A stretch of DNA of 64,000 bases from Burkholderia sp. Nafp2/4-1b (GTDB lineage Bacteria > Pseudomonadota > Gammaproteobacteria > Burkholderiales > Burkholderiaceae). Positions 38,259 through 46,435 of this stretch are shown here, one piece after another (the first letter of the stretch is position 1; every line of letters starts with the position of its first letter). Location of the stretch: assembly GCF_003635165.1 (NCBI RefSeq), contig NZ_ML058604.1:1-64000 (forward strand), given 5' to 3'. The position numbers and the translations under genes are program-made. The notes under the pieces were generated by a model. It was not told the origin of the DNA. It was given only the letters and a program-made list of their open reading frames with translations, and ran no database searches.

Positions 38259-39368
38259 ATGACGGACGACACACGTGCCACGCAATTGCTTTCGGGCCAG
38301 ACCTGGGCCGATTTCTGCGACACCCTGAAACGCAGCGGCGAGCAGATCCTGCGTGCCGACGCGCCGGACGATCCGCTCACGCGGGCGGAAGGATTCCGCT
38401 ACCTGAGCCGGCTGATGCGCATCGCGCTCGAAATGCACGTCGAGTTCGCGGACGGCGCGTGGCCCGGCTTCTTCTCGCCGTCGCACGAGACCGCGAAGAT
38501 CGGCGCCGACAATCCCGACAACCTGTACCAGTACGCGCGCATCGACGGCCGCTGCGAATATCGCGTGACGGGGCGGCGCGGCACGGTCGCGTACCTGAGC
38601 TTCGGCACGCAGAAGGGCGGCTACGAGACGGACGGCAAGATGCTGCAGACGGGGTTTCTCGATGCGAAGCAGTTGGAGATTGCGCCGGACGGCAGCTTCG
38701 AGATCGTGCTGAGCGAAACGCCGCGCGCGGGCAACTGGGTGCGCATGGAGCCCGGCACGAACGCGCTGCTGGTGCGCCAGACTTTCCTCGACCGGCGCGC
38801 GGAGACGCCCGCGCAACTGAAGATCGAGCGCATCGGCGCGCACGACCGGCCCGCGCCGCTCGACCCGCTCGTGCTGGAGCGCGGCCTCATGCGCGCCGCG
38901 CGGTTCGTCGAGCAGACGTCGAAGCTGTTCGCCGACTGGGCCGCGAGCTACGCGTCGCACGTGAACGCGCTGCCGCCCGCGGACCAGGCGCTGTGCCAGT
39001 CGGTCGGCGGCGATCCGAACATCTACTACTACCACTCGTGCTGGTCGCTGGCCGACGACGAGGCGCTCGTGATCGATGTCGACACGGTGCCCGACTGCGA
39101 TTTCTGGAACGTGCAACTCAACAACTACTGGATGGAGTCGCTCGACTACCGGCACTTCGACATCTGCGTGAACAAGCACAGCGCGCGCCTGAATGCCGAC
39201 GGCGGCGTGACGGTGGTGGTCGCCGCAGCGCGGCCGGGCGACGCGAACTGGCTCGATACGGCGGGCCATCGCAGCGGCACGATCTGCTGGCGCTGGGTCG
39301 GCGCCGCGCAGCCGGTGCATCCGCGCACGCGCGTCGTCAAGCTCGCCACGCTGAAGGAGGCCGCATGA
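38259..39368 (+). CDS. DUF1214 domain-containing protein
   Basis: This 369-residue soluble protein matches DUF1214 in its C-terminal part (NIYYYHSCWSLADDEALVID, WNVQLNNYWMESLDYR). The function is not known. No signal peptide is visible, unlike many periplasmic DUF1254/DUF1214 proteins. It follows GGAGAC and overlaps the sulfotransferase start by 4 nt (ATGA), so its product is made in step with that enzyme. It may help handle the sulfotransferase substrate. Confidence 0.83.
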   Translation: MTDDTRATQLLSGQTWADFCDTLKRSGEQILRADAPDDPLTRAEGFRYLSRLMRIALEMHVEFADGAWPGFFSPSHETAKIGADNPDNLYQYARIDGRCEYRVTGRRGTVAYLSFGTQKGGYETDGKMLQTGFLDAKQLEIAPDGSFEIVLSETPRAGNWVRMEPGTNALLVRQTFLDRRAETPAQLKIERIGAHDRPAPLDPLVLERGLMRAARFVEQTSKLFADWAASYASHVNALPPADQALCQSVGGDPNIYYYHSCWSLADDEALVIDVDTVPDCDFWNVQLNNYWMESLDYRHFDICVNKHSARLNADGGVTVVVAAARPGDANWLDTAGHRSGTICWRWVGAAQPVHPRTRVVKLATLKEAA

Positions 39369-40558
39369 ACGCGCCGCTCGATCCGATCCGCACGCAACTC
39401 GACCCCGACGGGCTGATCGCCGAAGCCGTGGCGCGGGCGGGCGGACTCATCGCGTTCGGCGACGGTCCGTACCGCGATGCGCTCGACGTGATGTGCGCAT
39501 CGCTGATCGACGAAGCGAAGCTGTCCGCGCGCGGTGCGCAGATGATGCGCGAGAAGCTCGTCGGCCAGCTCGTGAACCGGCTCGTCATCGAGGACTACTT
39601 CCACCGTCATCCGGAGATCGCCGACATCGAGATCGACGATCCGCTCGTGATCGTCGGGCTGCCGCGCACCGGCACGACGCTGCTGCAGCGGCTGCTCGCC
39701 GTCGATCCGCGTTTTCATTCGGCGGCATGGTGGGAAACGCGCTATCCGGCGCCGCTCGCCGGCGAGACGCTCGACGCGCCGACCGTGCGCATCGCGCGTG
39801 CGCAGGCCGAGGTCGCGACGATGATCGACTGCATTCCGCAGATCCTGGCGATCCATCCGCTCGACGCGATGCTCGCCGACGAGGAGTTCATGCTGATGGA
39901 GCATTCGTTCGTATGCGCGATGGATTCGTACGCGAACGTGCCGCGCTATACGGCATGGCTCGCGCAGCAGGACCTGACGCCGGTCTATACGTACCTGAAG
40001 CGGATGCTGCAGTTCCTGCAGTGGCAGAAGGCGCGGCGCGGCATCGCGCCGGGCCGGCGGTGGCTGCTGAAGACGCCGCAGCACCTGCATGCGCTCGACG
40101 TGCTGTGCCGCGTATTCCCGCGCGCGCAGGTGGTGCTCACGCATCGCGATCCGGCGCAGACGATTCCGTCGATGGCGAGCATGGCCCACACGCTGTGGCA
40201 GATGTATGCGGACGACCCGGACCCGCGCACGGTCGGTGCGCAGTGGAACGCGGGGATGGCGCGCGCGATCGGCGCGGCGATGGCGGCGCGCGACGCGCTG
40301 CCGGCCGAGCGGTTTCTCGACGTGCGGTTCGAGGACACCGTGTCCGATCCGCTCGGCGTCGCGCAAGCCGTGTATCGCTTCGCGGGGATGTCGGTCGATG
40401 CGCGGCAGCGCGCGGCGATGACGGACTGGATCGCGCGCAACGGCCGCGACAAGCGCGCCGCGCACGACTACTCGATCGCACGCTTCGGCTTCACCGATGC
40501 GCAATTGGCGCACGACTTCGCCGCGTATCGCGCGCGGCACCTGCAGGCAGCCGGCTGA
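39365..40558 (+). CDS. PAPS-dependent sulfotransferase family protein
   Basis: This 397-residue protein is of the Sulfotransfer_3 type. The 5'-phosphosulfate-binding loop GLPRTGTTLL lies at residues 98-107 and the 3'-phosphate-binding segment LTHRDPAQTIPSM at 258-270; KTPQHLHAL (236-244) is a further conserved element. It would move a sulfo group from PAPS to an acceptor, leaving PAP. The acceptor is unknown; relatives act on lipids and small molecules. It is translationally coupled to the DUF1214 gene and lies beside the PAPS-making cysD-cysNC. Confidence 0.88.
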   Translation: MNAPLDPIRTQLDPDGLIAEAVARAGGLIAFGDGPYRDALDVMCASLIDEAKLSARGAQMMREKLVGQLVNRLVIEDYFHRHPEIADIEIDDPLVIVGLPRTGTTLLQRLLAVDPRFHSAAWWETRYPAPLAGETLDAPTVRIARAQAEVATMIDCIPQILAIHPLDAMLADEEFMLMEHSFVCAMDSYANVPRYTAWLAQQDLTPVYTYLKRMLQFLQWQKARRGIAPGRRWLLKTPQHLHALDVLCRVFPRAQVVLTHRDPAQTIPSMASMAHTLWQMYADDPDPRTVGAQWNAGMARAIGAAMAARDALPAERFLDVRFEDTVSDPLGVAQAVYRFAGMSVDARQRAAMTDWIARNGRDKRAAHDYSIARFGFTDAQLAHDFAAYRARHLQAAG

Positions 40559-40610
40559 CGGCACGCGGGTAGCACGAACGAAAACCAGAACGACAACCAG
40601 GAGACAACCC

Positions 40611-41402
40611 ATGTTGCTGAAGGACAAGATCGTCGTGATTTCCGGCATCGGGCCGGGGCTCGGTGTGAAGCTCGCCGTCGAAGCGGCGCGCGAGGGCGCG
40701 CGCGGCGTGGTCATCGCGGCGCGTACGATGGAAAAACTCGACGATGCGCAGGTGCGAATCCGCGAGCTCGGCGTCGCGTGCGACGTGCTGAAGGTGCGGA
40801 CCGACATCGCCGATCGCGCGCAGTGCCGGCAGCTCGCGACGCAGGCGGTCGAGCGCTTCGGACGGATCGACGCGCTCGTGAACAGCGCGTTCGTGCACGG
40901 CACGTTTCCGGAGGCGGTCGAGGACGCCGATCTCGACGGCTGGCGCGCGGTGTTCGACACCAACGTGTTCGGCACGATGACGCTCACGCAGGAAATCGTC
41001 CCGCAGATGAAGCGGCAGAAGCGCGGCGCGATCGTGATGATCAACACGCAGGCAACCCGCAAGCCATTTGCAGGGGAAGCGGGCTACGCTGTATCGAAGG
41101 GCGCGCTCGCGGTTGCGGCAAAATACCTGGCACGCGAGCTCGGCGTGCACGGGATTCGCGCGAACAGCATCCACATGGGCTGGATGTGGGGCGTGCCGAC
41201 GCAGACGTATTTCCGGCAGGCGGCCGCCGAATACGGGGTGACCGAGGAGGAGATCGTCGCGCCGATCGCGTCGAACCTCGCGCTCGCGAAGCTGCCGACG
41301 GACGACGACTGCGCGCGCGCGGCGCTGTTCCTCGCGTCGGACTACGCGAACGCGGTGACCGGTGCGACGCTGGATGCGAACGGCGGCGATTTCATGCCCT
41401 GA
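40611..41402 (+). CDS. Short-chain dehydrogenase/reductase with atypical active site
   Basis: This 263-residue SDR has a variant nucleotide motif SGIGPGLG (normally TGxxxGIG), NSAF in place of NNAG, and the catalytic pair YAVSK. At the position of the usual catalytic serine, 13 residues before the Tyr, there is a Thr (INTQATRK). It probably oxidises or reduces a hydroxyl/keto group, perhaps the one that is sulfated. The ATG at 40611 follows AGGAGA. It lies 52 nt after the sulfotransferase and 17 nt before the DHH gene. Confidence 0.82.
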   Translation: MLLKDKIVVISGIGPGLGVKLAVEAAREGARGVVIAARTMEKLDDAQVRIRELGVACDVLKVRTDIADRAQCRQLATQAVERFGRIDALVNSAFVHGTFPEAVEDADLDGWRAVFDTNVFGTMTLTQEIVPQMKRQKRGAIVMINTQATRKPFAGEAGYAVSKGALAVAAKYLARELGVHGIRANSIHMGWMWGVPTQTYFRQAAAEYGVTEEEIVAPIASNLALAKLPTDDDCARAALFLASDYANAVTGATLDANGGDFMP

Positions 41403-41419
41403 GGACGGAGTAACGGATC

Positions 41420-42400
41420 ATGCGGGACAACCACAACGCGCGGCATTTCTTCGCGTTCAACGGCGATGCGGACGGCCTCTGCGCGCTGCAGCAACTGCGG
41501 CTCGCGGAGGGCGAACGCGGCACGCTCGTGACCGGCGTGAAGCGCGACATCAAGCTGCTCGAGCGAATCGACGCGCGGGCCGGTGAGCGCGTGACCGTGC
41601 TCGACGTGTCGCACGACCAGAACCGCGACGCGTGCGCGCGGCTGCTGCGCGACGGCGCGGCCGTGCGCTACTTCGACCATCACTTCGCGGGCGAGCTGCC
41701 GGGCGATCCGCGTTTCGACGCGTATATCGACACGGCCGCGGAGGTCTGCACGAGCGCGCTCGTGAACCGCTATCTCGGCGGCCGCCACGTGCGCTGGGCG
41801 ATCGTCGCGGCATTCGGCGACGAACTGCCGCTGCTCGGCGATGCGCTCGCACGCGAATACGCAATCGACGAAGCCGAACGCCGCACGCTCGCCGAACTCG
41901 GGCTCTACCTGAACTACAACGCGTACGGCGACTGCGTCGGCGATCTGCATTTCGATCCGGCGGTACTGGCCGACGCGATGCTGCCGTGCGTCGATCCGCT
42001 CGACTTCGTGCGCGACACGCCGGTGTTCGCCGCGCTGCGCGACGGCTACCGCGACGACATGGCGCTTGCCCGCGCACTCGTGCCGCTGCGCGACGTGCCG
42101 GGCGCGATGCTGATCAGGATGCCGGATCATCCGTGGGCGCGGCGCGCGACGGGGATGCTCGCGAACGAACGGATGCGCAATGCGCCGCATGCGGCGCTGG
42201 CGGTGCTGTCGCCGCGCGCGCAGGGCGGCTTCGTGGTCAGCGTGCGCGTGCCGGACGGCCGGCCGTTCGGCGCCGACGAGTTCTGCCGCGGTTTTCCGAC
42301 CGGCGGCGGGCGCAAGCGGGCGGGCGGCATCAACCATCTGCCGGAAGCCGAGTTCGACGCGTTCGTCGAGCGTTTCGAAGCGGCGTTCCGCCTCGACTGA
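41420..42400 (+). CDS. DHH-family phosphoesterase (candidate PAP phosphatase)
   Basis: This 326-residue protein has DHH-superfamily motifs: NGDADGL (14-20) as motif I, DVSHD (62-66) as motif II, the DHH triad at 86-88 in YFDHHF, and D134 in AFGDE. A C-terminal GGGRKRAGG (295-303) resembles the DHHA1 GGGH loop but has Arg for His. NrnA-type members of this superfamily split nanoRNA and 3'-phosphoadenosine-5'-phosphate (PAP). Since PAP is the product of the sulfotransferase encoded upstream, PAP removal is an attractive role, but this is inference. Homologues are sometimes loosely annotated as acetyltransferases. Confidence 0.75.
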   Translation: MRDNHNARHFFAFNGDADGLCALQQLRLAEGERGTLVTGVKRDIKLLERIDARAGERVTVLDVSHDQNRDACARLLRDGAAVRYFDHHFAGELPGDPRFDAYIDTAAEVCTSALVNRYLGGRHVRWAIVAAFGDELPLLGDALAREYAIDEAERRTLAELGLYLNYNAYGDCVGDLHFDPAVLADAMLPCVDPLDFVRDTPVFAALRDGYRDDMALARALVPLRDVPGAMLIRMPDHPWARRATGMLANERMRNAPHAALAVLSPRAQGGFVVSVRVPDGRPFGADEFCRGFPTGGGRKRAGGINHLPEAEFDAFVERFEAAFRLD

Positions 42401-42477
42401 CTCGACTGATCGCAGCGTCCGCGACGCGCGCGCCGTGCGGCGATGCGACGTGCGCGCGTTGGGCGGTGTGAGCGGCG

Positions 42478-42494
42478 TGCCGCTTCAAGCGGCA
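42478..42494. terminator. Hairpin between convergent DHH and SRPBCC genes
   Basis: TGCCGCTTCAAGCGGCA is a perfect short stem-loop 78 nt after the DHH gene and 15 nt after the SRPBCC gene (minus strand). It lacks a U tract, so termination is only possible. Confidence 0.35.
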
Positions 42495-42508
42495 TCGGCC
42501 GCGCTCAG

Positions 42509-42988
42509 TCACGCGCGCTTGCGCCGGCGCGGAGCGTACAGCGCTTCTGCGCGCTGCTTCACGTCGCGCGCGCACTGGTCGAATCCCTGTTTCACCCAAC
42601 CGCCGTGCTCGCGCATGATCGTTTCGGCGTTGATGCCGAGAAACTGGTCGGTCGTGAAATAACGGCAGCGCTCGGCGCCGTCGGCTTCGACGTACTGGTC
42701 GCGGCGCGCGGCGTCCTTGTTGTCGTCGGTCGGACGCTGTTCCCACGACAGCAGCCGTTCCGGCTCGCACGCGACGAGGATTTCATTGACGGGGATCACC
42801 GTGTCCGTGCCTGGAATGCGCACCTGCATGTGCACGAAGTCGCCGATGCGGCCGGTCGTGTCGAGGCCGACGCAGAACGTGTTCCATTCGCCGTAGCGCG
42901 CGAAGTCGGTCAGCACTTCCCAGACGACGGAAGCGGGGGCGTCGATCGCGACGGTGATCGACGTGACGAGATTGGCTGGTTTGGTCAT
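42509..42988 (-). CDS. SRPBCC (polyketide cyclase/START-like) family protein
   Basis: This 159-residue protein has the SRPBCC start ITVAIDAPASVVWEVLTDFARYGEWNTF and a C-terminal helix (QGFDQCARDVKQRAEALYA), the helix-grip fold that binds hydrophobic ligands. It converges on the sulfotransferase operon. A link to its substrate is possible by proximity but the opposite strand makes it uncertain. A basic RRRKRA tail ends the protein. Confidence 0.8.
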   Translation of the reverse strand: MTKPANLVTSITVAIDAPASVVWEVLTDFARYGEWNTFCVGLDTTGRIGDFVHMQVRIPGTDTVIPVNEILVACEPERLLSWEQRPTDDNKDAARRDQYVEADGAERCRYFTTDQFLGINAETIMREHGGWVKQGFDQCARDVKQRAEALYAPRRRKRA

Positions 42989-43240
42989 GGCGGTATCGGG
43001 TGAGAGTGAGGGTAAGTAAGGGAGGGCGCCGCTGCGGGCGCACCGTAGCGGGCGGAACGTTGCGCGCTGGCGCTTGCTGGTACGGCGGATGCGTCGCGCG
43101 ATATGCAGCGTCGGCCAGCGGCCAGCGGCCGCCGGCGCCGGCCGTGCGGCGAGGCGAACCCGACATCGAGCGTAGGCCGGTGCATGCGGCGAAGAATCGT
43201 CGGAACGGACTAAGGCATTTCACGGGGCCGCTGATTCAAC

Positions 43241-43288
43241 GATCGGGCGATCGGGCGATCGGGCGATCAGGCGATCAGGCGATCACGC
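43241..43288. repeat. Tandem octamer array, six units of GATCRGGC
   Basis: Three GATCGGGC, two GATCAGGC and one GATCACGC lie head to tail in the 408-bp gap between the SRPBCC gene and photolyase. The unit is a rotation of that in the array at 31061. The rest of the gap (42989-43240 and 43289-43396) shows no gene and no clear promoter. Confidence 0.85.
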
Positions 43289-43396
43289 CATGGTGCCGTT
43301 GCCCGGTGCAGGAGTCGGCACAGCCTGCATTCCGCACATCGACATCGCGCAACCCCGCCGCGACAATACGGGTCACGTTTCCGTTTCCCGCTCGAG

Positions 43397-44881
43397 GTGC
43401 CCGTGCCTGCCAAGTTGTCCATTGCTCCTGCCGTCGTATGGTTCCGCGACGATCTGCGCGTGACCGACCAGCCCGCGCTGACGCGCGCGGTCGCGTCGGG
43501 CCGGCCGCTCATCTGCGTGTATGTCGACGACACGGGTGAAGGTGCGGGCTGCGCGCTCGGCGGTGCCGCGCGCTGGTGGCTGCACGGGTCGCTCGCCGCA
43601 CTCGACGCGGCGCTCGCGCGTCATGGCGGCCGCCTGCTGCTGTTGCGCGGTGATGCGCAGCGCGAGCTCGAACGCGTCGTGCACGATACGGGCGCAGCGG
43701 CCGTGTACTGGAATCGCCGCTATGCGCAGCCGCAACGCGATGCCGATGCGGCGTTGAAGGCGTCGCTGAAGGCGCGCGGCGTCGACGTCGAGAGCAGCAA
43801 CGGCAGCCTGCTGAACGAGCCGTGGGAAGTGCTGACGGGCGCCGGCGCGCCGTTCCAGGTATTCACCGCGTATTGGCGCGCGGTGCGGCGCGACCGCACG
43901 GTGGCGGCGCCGCTGCCGGAACCGGAGCGGATCGCGTTTCATTCATGGCCGGCCGGCGTGCGCGAACGCGCGCTGACAGTCGACGCGCTCGCGCTGCGCC
44001 CGCATGCGCCGGACTGGGCGGGCGGCCTGCGCGATGCATGGCCGGCGCCCGACGAAGCCGGCGCGCAAGCGCGGCTCGACGCGTTCACGGACGAATTGCT
44101 GGCCGGCTACGCCGAGAGGCGCGATCGGCCCGACCAGCCCGCGACGAGCCGGCTGTCGCCGTACCTGCGCTTCGGTAACGTGTCGCCGCGCCAGGCGTGG
44201 CAGGCGGTGCAAGGCGCCGCCCAGGCACGCGGCGCGGCGTGCGCGGCTGGCGCCGAGAAATTCCTGAGCGAGCTCGGCTGGCGCGAATTCAGCCACGTGC
44301 TGCTGTATCACTTCCCGGCGCTCGCGACCGACAACTTCCGCGCGCAGTTCGACGCGATGCCTTGGCGCGACGATCCTGCCGCGCTGCGCGCGTGGCAGCG
44401 CGGGCTGACCGGCTATCCGCTCGTCGATGCGGGGATGCGCGAGCTGTGGACGACCGGCTGGATGCACAACCGCGTGCGGATGGTCGTCGCGTCGTTCCTG
44501 GTCAAGCATCTGCTGATCGACTGGCGCGCGGGCGAGCGCTGGTTCCACGACACGCTCGTCGACGCGGACGCCGCCAACAACCCGGCGAACTGGCAATGGG
44601 TGGCCGGCTGCGGCGCCGACGCCGCGCCGTATTTCCGCATCTTCAATCCGGTCGCGCAGGGCCGCAAGTTCGACCCGCAGGGCGCGTACGTGCGCCGCTG
44701 GGTGCCGGAACTCGCGGGCCTCGACGCGGCGACGATCCATGCGCCGTGGGAAGCGTCGCCGGTGGAACTCGCGGCGGCCGGCGTGCGGCTCGATGTCGAC
44801 TATCCGGCGCCGATCGTCGATCACGACGGCGCACGCCGTCGTGCGCTCGATGCGCTGGCTACGTTGCCGAAGCGTCACTAG
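43397..44881 (+). CDS. phrB: Deoxyribodipyrimidine photolyase
   Basis: This protein of about 494 residues is a class I CPD photolyase. The N-terminal antenna-binding domain begins VVWFRDDLRVTDQPAL; the FAD domain carries TSRLSPYLRFGNVSPRQ, WREFSHVLLYH, the ANWQWVAGCGADAAPY region and FRIFNPVAQGRKFDP. It uses blue light and FADH- to split pyrimidine dimers. Start choice is between GTG codons at 43397 and 43403; the second has GAGG at better spacing. Confidence 0.93.
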   Translation: MPVPAKLSIAPAVVWFRDDLRVTDQPALTRAVASGRPLICVYVDDTGEGAGCALGGAARWWLHGSLAALDAALARHGGRLLLLRGDAQRELERVVHDTGAAAVYWNRRYAQPQRDADAALKASLKARGVDVESSNGSLLNEPWEVLTGAGAPFQVFTAYWRAVRRDRTVAAPLPEPERIAFHSWPAGVRERALTVDALALRPHAPDWAGGLRDAWPAPDEAGAQARLDAFTDELLAGYAERRDRPDQPATSRLSPYLRFGNVSPRQAWQAVQGAAQARGAACAAGAEKFLSELGWREFSHVLLYHFPALATDNFRAQFDAMPWRDDPAALRAWQRGLTGYPLVDAGMRELWTTGWMHNRVRMVVASFLVKHLLIDWRAGERWFHDTLVDADAANNPANWQWVAGCGADAAPYFRIFNPVAQGRKFDPQGAYVRRWVPELAGLDAATIHAPWEASPVELAAAGVRLDVDYPAPIVDHDGARRRALDALATLPKRH

Positions 44882-44943
44882 GCGTCGCCGCGCGCCGGCG
44901 ATCGGCGTGGCAGATGCCGCGGTACCGCTCGCCGCTCGCCGCG

Positions 44944-45066
44944 TCAGTTGCAGAATGCCGCGTGCTCGAGCAGCGCAAGCGCGACGCTCGGATCGAAGTA
45001 GCTTGCGCCGCACCACACGACGAACGCGACGAACGTCAGCAAGCCGGCCGCGAGCGCCGTACGCAT
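44944..45066 (-). CDS. Small 40-residue membrane protein coupled to the MFS permease
   Basis: This frame encodes a hydrophobic peptide that starts MRTALAAGLLTFVAFVVWC and ends in AAFCN, with one clear membrane helix. Its ATG overlaps the stop codon of the upstream permease (TGATG at 45068-45064), so it would be translated by re-initiation. No family is recognised. Coupling and the compact hydrophobic helix support a real gene; a permease partner is conceivable. Confidence 0.55.
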   Translation of the reverse strand: MRTALAAGLLTFVAFVVWCGASYFDPSVALALLEHAAFCN

Positions 45067-46298
45067 CACGCCCATGCGGCCTTGCCCGGGGCCGCCCGCA
45101 CGACGCGCGCATCGTCGATCGGCAGGTGCAGCAGCGCGGCCAGCACGCCGAGCGCGATCGAGCCGATCCACAGCGGCAGGTACGAATGCGTCGCGTCGTA
45201 CACGAGCGCGCCGAGCCACACGCCGAAGAAGCTGCCGAGCTGGTGTCCGAAGAACACGAAGCCGAACAGCGTCGTAATGTAGCGCACGCCGAACACTTGC
45301 GAGATCACGCCGTTGGTCAGCGGCACCGTGCCGAGCCACGTGAAGCCCATCACCGCCGCGAACACGTAGACGCTCGCGGGCGACAGCGGCGCCGCGACGA
45401 ATGCGGCCATCGCCAGCGCACGCACCAGATACAGCACCGAGAGCACGTACTTGCGCCGCAGCAGCCCGCCGAGATGGCCGCATGCGTAGGTGCCGGCGAC
45501 GTTCGTCAGCGCGATCAGCGCGAGCGCGACGCTGGCGTGGCGCGCCGGCAGGCCGTGATCGAGCAGGTACGCGGGCAGGTGGGTCGCGATGAACGCGAGC
45601 TGGAACCCGCACGCGAAGAACCCCGCATTCAGCAGCCAGAAGCCGCGATGCGCGAACGCCTCGCGCATCGCCGCGCCGAGCGACTGGTCTGCCTCTTCCA
45701 TGCGACGCGCGGCCTGCGCGGGCCGGTCGCGCACCAGCCAGGCGAGCGGCGCGAGCAGTGCCGCGACGACGGCGAGCGCGACGAACGCATGCTGCCAGCC
45801 GATGCCGCCGATCAGCACCTGCGCGACCGGCACCATGCAGAACTGGCCGAGCCCGCCGAGCGCGCCGGCGACGCCGAGCGCCCAGCTGCGCCGGTCGGGC
45901 GGAAACAGCCGGCTCAGTGCGCCGTAGATCGACGCGAACGCGGACCCCGACAGCGCGATGCCGATCACGAGCCCCGCGCCGACGGTGAACACGCCGGTCG
46001 ACGCGGCCAGCGCCATCGTGACGAGCCCGGCTGCGTACAGCAACATGCCGACGACGATCACGCGCACCGACCCGCAGCGGTCGGCGATCATCCCGGTGAA
46101 TGGCTGCGCGACGCCCCAGACCAGGTTCTGCAGCGCGAGCGCGAGGCCGAACGCTTCGCGCGACCAGCCGTGGTCGAGCGTGACGGGGGCGAGGAACAAT
46201 CCCTGCACGTGGCGGATGCCGAGCGCGGCGCCCATGATCAGGCCGCCGGCGAGCACCGGCAGCCAGCGGCGCCGGGCGTCTTGTTCGATCGGGGTCAT
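45066..46298 (-). CDS. MFS permease
   Basis: This 410-residue protein has twelve hydrophobic helices and an OFA/monocarboxylate-like MFS pattern (MIADRCGSVRVIVVGMLLY near residue 70; GHLGGLLRRKYVLSVLYLVR near 280). The substrate is unknown. The ATG at 46298 follows GGAGAC. A LysR gene lies 137 bp upstream on the same strand, and a 40-residue peptide is coupled at the 3' end. Confidence 0.85.
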   Translation of the reverse strand: MTPIEQDARRRWLPVLAGGLIMGAALGIRHVQGLFLAPVTLDHGWSREAFGLALALQNLVWGVAQPFTGMIADRCGSVRVIVVGMLLYAAGLVTMALAASTGVFTVGAGLVIGIALSGSAFASIYGALSRLFPPDRRSWALGVAGALGGLGQFCMVPVAQVLIGGIGWQHAFVALAVVAALLAPLAWLVRDRPAQAARRMEEADQSLGAAMREAFAHRGFWLLNAGFFACGFQLAFIATHLPAYLLDHGLPARHASVALALIALTNVAGTYACGHLGGLLRRKYVLSVLYLVRALAMAAFVAAPLSPASVYVFAAVMGFTWLGTVPLTNGVISQVFGVRYITTLFGFVFFGHQLGSFFGVWLGALVYDATHSYLPLWIGSIALGVLAALLHLPIDDARVVRAAPGKAAWA

Positions 46299-46435
46299 GC
46301 GTGTCTCCGGATGAATGCGCGCGGCACGACGGCCGCGTTCGATCCGATTAGACGCTCCCGTCGCGGTGCCGCTCAAGCGATCATTCGGTCGGGTTCGCAT
46401 GCCTGGCGGGAATGCGAGGCGACATCGCGCCCGAC

